Shown piece by piece: positions 61,913-64,000 of a DNA stretch of 64,000 bases. The DNA is taken from NCBI RefSeq assembly GCF_026341275.1, contig NZ_JAIFZO010000002.1, forward strand, positions 446,361-510,360. The letters run 5' to 3'. The notes beneath the pieces were generated by a model. That model worked only from the letters and a program-made list of their open reading frames with translations, was not told the origin of the DNA and searched no databases. This DNA comes from Streptomyces ortus. Its GTDB lineage: Bacteria; Actinomycetota; Actinomycetes; Streptomycetales; Streptomycetaceae. A program made the translations under genes and the position numbers. The number at the start of each line of letters is the position of its first letter. The stretch's first letter is position 1.

Positions 61913-62701
61913 TCAGGCCGGAGACCCGTAGAGGCCGGGGCGGCGGTCCCTCAGGTACGGGTTGGCCTCGCGCGAGGCGGCGAGGAACGCGGGGTCCACG
62001 TCACCGAGGACGAGTTCCTCGGTGCGGCCCGCGCGGGCCCGGGCGCCGCCGTCGGGTCCTGCCAGGGCGGAGAGCCCGACGAACTCGAACTCCCCTTCCG
62101 TGCCGACCCGGTTCACGTACGCGACGTACAGCTGGTTCTCGAAGGCCCGCACGGGTACGACGGACTCGGCGACGAACTGGAACGGGTGCATCTGGGCCGT
62201 GGGCACCACGAGCAGGTCGGTGCCGGCGAGGGCGTGCGCGCGGACGTTCTCCGGGAACTCCACGTCGTAGCAGATCATCAGCCCGACACGGAGACCGTCC
62301 AGCTCGGCCTGGACGACCGGCTCGTCCCCGGGGGTGAACCACTCCCGCTCGAAGCGGCCGAAGAGGTGGGTCTTGCGGTAGTTCGCGAGGCGCGTGCCGT
62401 CGGCGGAGATGAGCTGCGCGGAGTTGAAGACCAGGTCCGACGCGCGTTCCGGGTAGCCGTAGACGACGGCGAGACCGTGCCGGCCGGCGATCTCGGCGAT
62501 CTCGTCCGCGGAGTCCCCGTCGGCGGGTTCGGCGAGTCGGCGCACGTCCGCGCCGATCGCGTAGCCGGTGAGGAACAGCTCCGGGGCGATCAGCAGCCCG
62601 GCGCCCGCGGCGGCGGCGCGGCCCGCGGCCTCGTCGAGGACCTTGAGGTTCCCGACGACGGATCCGGGGCGGCCGGAGCTCTGGAGCAGGGCGGTGCGCA
62701 T
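61913..62701 (-). CDS. Carbon-nitrogen hydrolase (nitrilase superfamily, amidase-type)
   Basis: A 262-residue nitrilase-superfamily enzyme with the full Glu-Lys-Cys triad: E41 in IAPELFLTGY, K110 in NYRKTHLFGRFE and C144 in GLMICYDVEFPE. The sequence after Cys (YDVEFPE) fits amidases rather than true nitrilases. ATG at 62701 behind GAGGA. It precedes the flavin amine oxidase in one transcript, suggesting hydrolysis of the amide that enzyme makes. Its first 37 codons overlap the 3' end of the MFS gene. Confidence 0.87.
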   Translation of the reverse strand: MRTALLQSSGRPGSVVGNLKVLDEAAGRAAAAGAGLLIAPELFLTGYAIGADVRRLAEPADGDSADEIAEIAGRHGLAVVYGYPERASDLVFNSAQLISADGTRLANYRKTHLFGRFEREWFTPGDEPVVQAELDGLRVGLMICYDVEFPENVRAHALAGTDLLVVPTAQMHPFQFVAESVVPVRAFENQLYVAYVNRVGTEGEFEFVGLSALAGPDGGARARAGRTEELVLGDVDPAFLAASREANPYLRDRRPGLYGSPA

Positions 62702-64000
62702 GCGGATTCCTCATCGGGCGGAAGGACTGTGGGGGCCGGACCGGCGGCCAGATCGACGGTACGGGCAGGGGTATCGGGGGACAAGGAGGAGCCGTTGCGC
62801 GCTGCTGTGCGAATCATTGCGTCCACCGGCGCTTCGGCGGCGATTCGTTGCGCGCTCCGGGCCGGAAAGGCCCTCCCGCCCCTGGCGAGGAGCAGCGCCG
62901 TGACCAGGTAGGGCGCCGCCGACAGCGCGAAGGCGGTGGCGTGCGAGGCCGCCGACCCGACCACCGCGTAGGCACCGAACACGGCGACGGTGGCCAGGTC
63001 GGTGCCGACCCCGGCGACGGAGGTCAGGGTGGCCCGGCCGGTCGACTCGATGCTCTCCTGCAGCCGGGCGTCGGCCAGGACGCTCGCCAGCTGGAACCCG
63101 CAGAAGGCGAGGGCGACCAGGCCGATCCCGGCCGGGGTCCGCGTCACCGCGCCCACGGCGAGCGCCAGCGCGGAGCCCGCCAGGATCCCGGCGAACCCGC
63201 CCCTGCCCAGCCGCTGAGCCGGGCCGGCCAGCAGCCCGCCGGCCGTCGCCCCCGCCCAGATCAGCAGCAGCCAGTGCGACACGGCGTTCTCGCCGACCCC
63301 CGTGTCCCGGACGAGCAGCGGCGTGTACTCGTCGAGCGCGCCCCACACCGCCGTGACGGCCGGTACGAGCAGCAGGGCGGCGCGTACGGACCGGTCCGCG
63401 CGGGCCTCGGCGAGGCCGGCCCGCAACGGACCGGCCCACCCCTCACCGGGCTCGGCCCCCGCGTCCGCCGTCCGGTGCTCGGGGAACCGGGTCGCGGCGG
63501 CGGCCGTCAGCAGACAGGCCAGCACACTGGCGGCCCCGACGAGCGGGTAGCCGCCGTACGCGAAGACCGGTCCTGCCAGGCCCATGGCCGCCATCACCCC
63601 CACGAGGCCCGCCGCCCGGGCCCGGCCCATGGCACGTCCGTAGCGGTCGGCCGCGCCGAGCCGGTCGAGCTCCTCGTACACCAGCGCCTCCAGCGCGCCG
63701 GACCCGAGCGCTCCCTTGATGCCCCAGAGCACGAACCCGAGAGCGAACGCCCAGTACGAGGGCACGAGCACCCAGAGCGTGAATCCGGCGGCGGTGAGCA
63801 GCGGGCCGACCCACAGGAGCAGCCGCCGTGAGACGGCGTCGGCCCAGGCGCCGGACGGTATCTCCAGCACGACGCCGGTGACGGACCAGAGGGCGAAGAG
63901 TGAGGAGATCTGCCAGACCGTGAGCCCGCTGTCGGCGAACAGCAGCGCGTACACGGGATAGAGCAGCACGAAGTCGTCGAGGAACGCGTAGCCGTACAGC
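62590..64000 (-). CDS. MFS transporter, 5' end outside the window
   Basis: A major facilitator running off the right edge (frame open to base 64000, reading LYGYAFLDDF before the first Met at 63969). VVLEIPSGAWADAVSRRLLL is the loop 2-3 motif; GIKGALGSGALEALVYEELD and about ten spans are visible. It resembles tetracycline-resistance-type exporters without clear substrate. The last ~60 residues (from DAMIRTAARNGSS) are Pro/Ala/Arg-rich, lie over the nitrilase start in another frame and are unlikely to be ancestral, so the original stop seems lost. Confidence 0.8.
   Translation of the reverse strand, partial: LYGYAFLDDFVLLYPVYALLFADSGLTVWQISSLFALWSVTGVVLEIPSGAWADAVSRRLLLWVGPLLTAAGFTLWVLVPSYWAFALGFVLWGIKGALGSGALEALVYEELDRLGAADRYGRAMGRARAAGLVGVMAAMGLAGPVFAYGGYPLVGAASVLACLLTAAAATRFPEHRTADAGAEPGEGWAGPLRAGLAEARADRSVRAALLLVPAVTAVWGALDEYTPLLVRDTGVGENAVSHWLLLIWAGATAGGLLAGPAQRLGRGGFAGILAGSALALAVGAVTRTPAGIGLVALAFCGFQLASVLADARLQESIESTGRATLTSVAGVGTDLATVAVFGAYAVVGSAASHATAFALSAAPYLVTALLLARGGRAFPARSAQRIAAEAPVDAMIRTAARNGSSLSPDTPARTVDLAAGPAPTVLPPDEESACAPPCSRAPAAPDPSSGTSRSSTRPRAAPPPRAPGC

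Overview
The window is Streptomyces chromosome. Base composition is very GC-rich, third codon positions are almost all G or C, GTG and TTG starts are common, and Shine-Dalgarno sites are of the AGGAG type. Diagnostic actinobacterial genes are present: rbpA with a sigma-R-type promoter, ppm1, ribE-ribM-ribBA-ribH behind an FMN riboswitch, and a GH18 chitinase behind a dre-like (DasR) site. From memory, the stretch from rbpA to the rib/his genes follows the gene order around SCO1421-SCO1445 of S. coelicolor. No rRNA, tRNA, insertion sequence, prophage or CRISPR array was found.

Left part (1-6.4 kb): a rightward operon with a partial sarcosine/N-methyl amino acid oxidase, a Rieske oxygenase, a betaine-aldehyde-type dehydrogenase, an APC permease and a choline-dehydrogenase-type GMC oxidoreductase. 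Together these could carry choline through glycine betaine towards glycine. At 6.5-13.8 kb, three leftward genes encode a 1568-residue SMC/MukB-like coiled-coil ATPase, a MukE-like protein and a MukF-like protein. The layout is that of a condensin/Wadjet (JetABC) operon, but no JetD nuclease gene follows. At 13.8-19.2 kb, a GntR regulator diverges from an MFS carrier, a DUF1445 D-glutamate-cyclase-like enzyme and pxpA-pxpB-pxpC (5-oxoprolinase), with a 19-bp palindrome between them.

Middle part (19.3-36 kb): a HEAT-repeat protein, an ankyrin protein, a small membrane protein plus FtsK-like protein with a degenerate P-loop, the divergent yczR/yczE pair, a glycerophosphodiesterase, an Atg22/UMF1-type MFS protein, rbpA, fxsA, ppm1, a YtcJ-like amidohydrolase, an Lrp regulator with a damaged 5' end, an unknown gene with a Crp-type site, and a phosphotransferase with an AttH-like partner.

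Right part (36-64 kb): acyl-CoA dehydrogenase, chitinase, TetR, a 48-residue membrane protein, a secreted C39-like peptidase, a uridine-kinase-like protein, a candidate small RNA, an EccA/CbxX AAA+ protein, two CNNM/CorC-like membrane proteins, hisG, hisE, the rib operon, a ROK regulator divergent from an MFS gene, an NCS2 permease, a GH6 glycosidase, a DUF5995 protein, a possible indole-3-acetamide pathway pair (flavin amine oxidase plus nitrilase-family amidase), and a partial MFS gene.

A Streptomyces repeat built on GCGCGGGGAACTGCGC recurs in gaps between convergent genes. It has also entered coding sequence in the ROK gene and in the tails of the AAA+ and CNNM genes. A second chitinase-type promoter near 53.6 kb has no gene behind it and probably marks a deleted chitinase.
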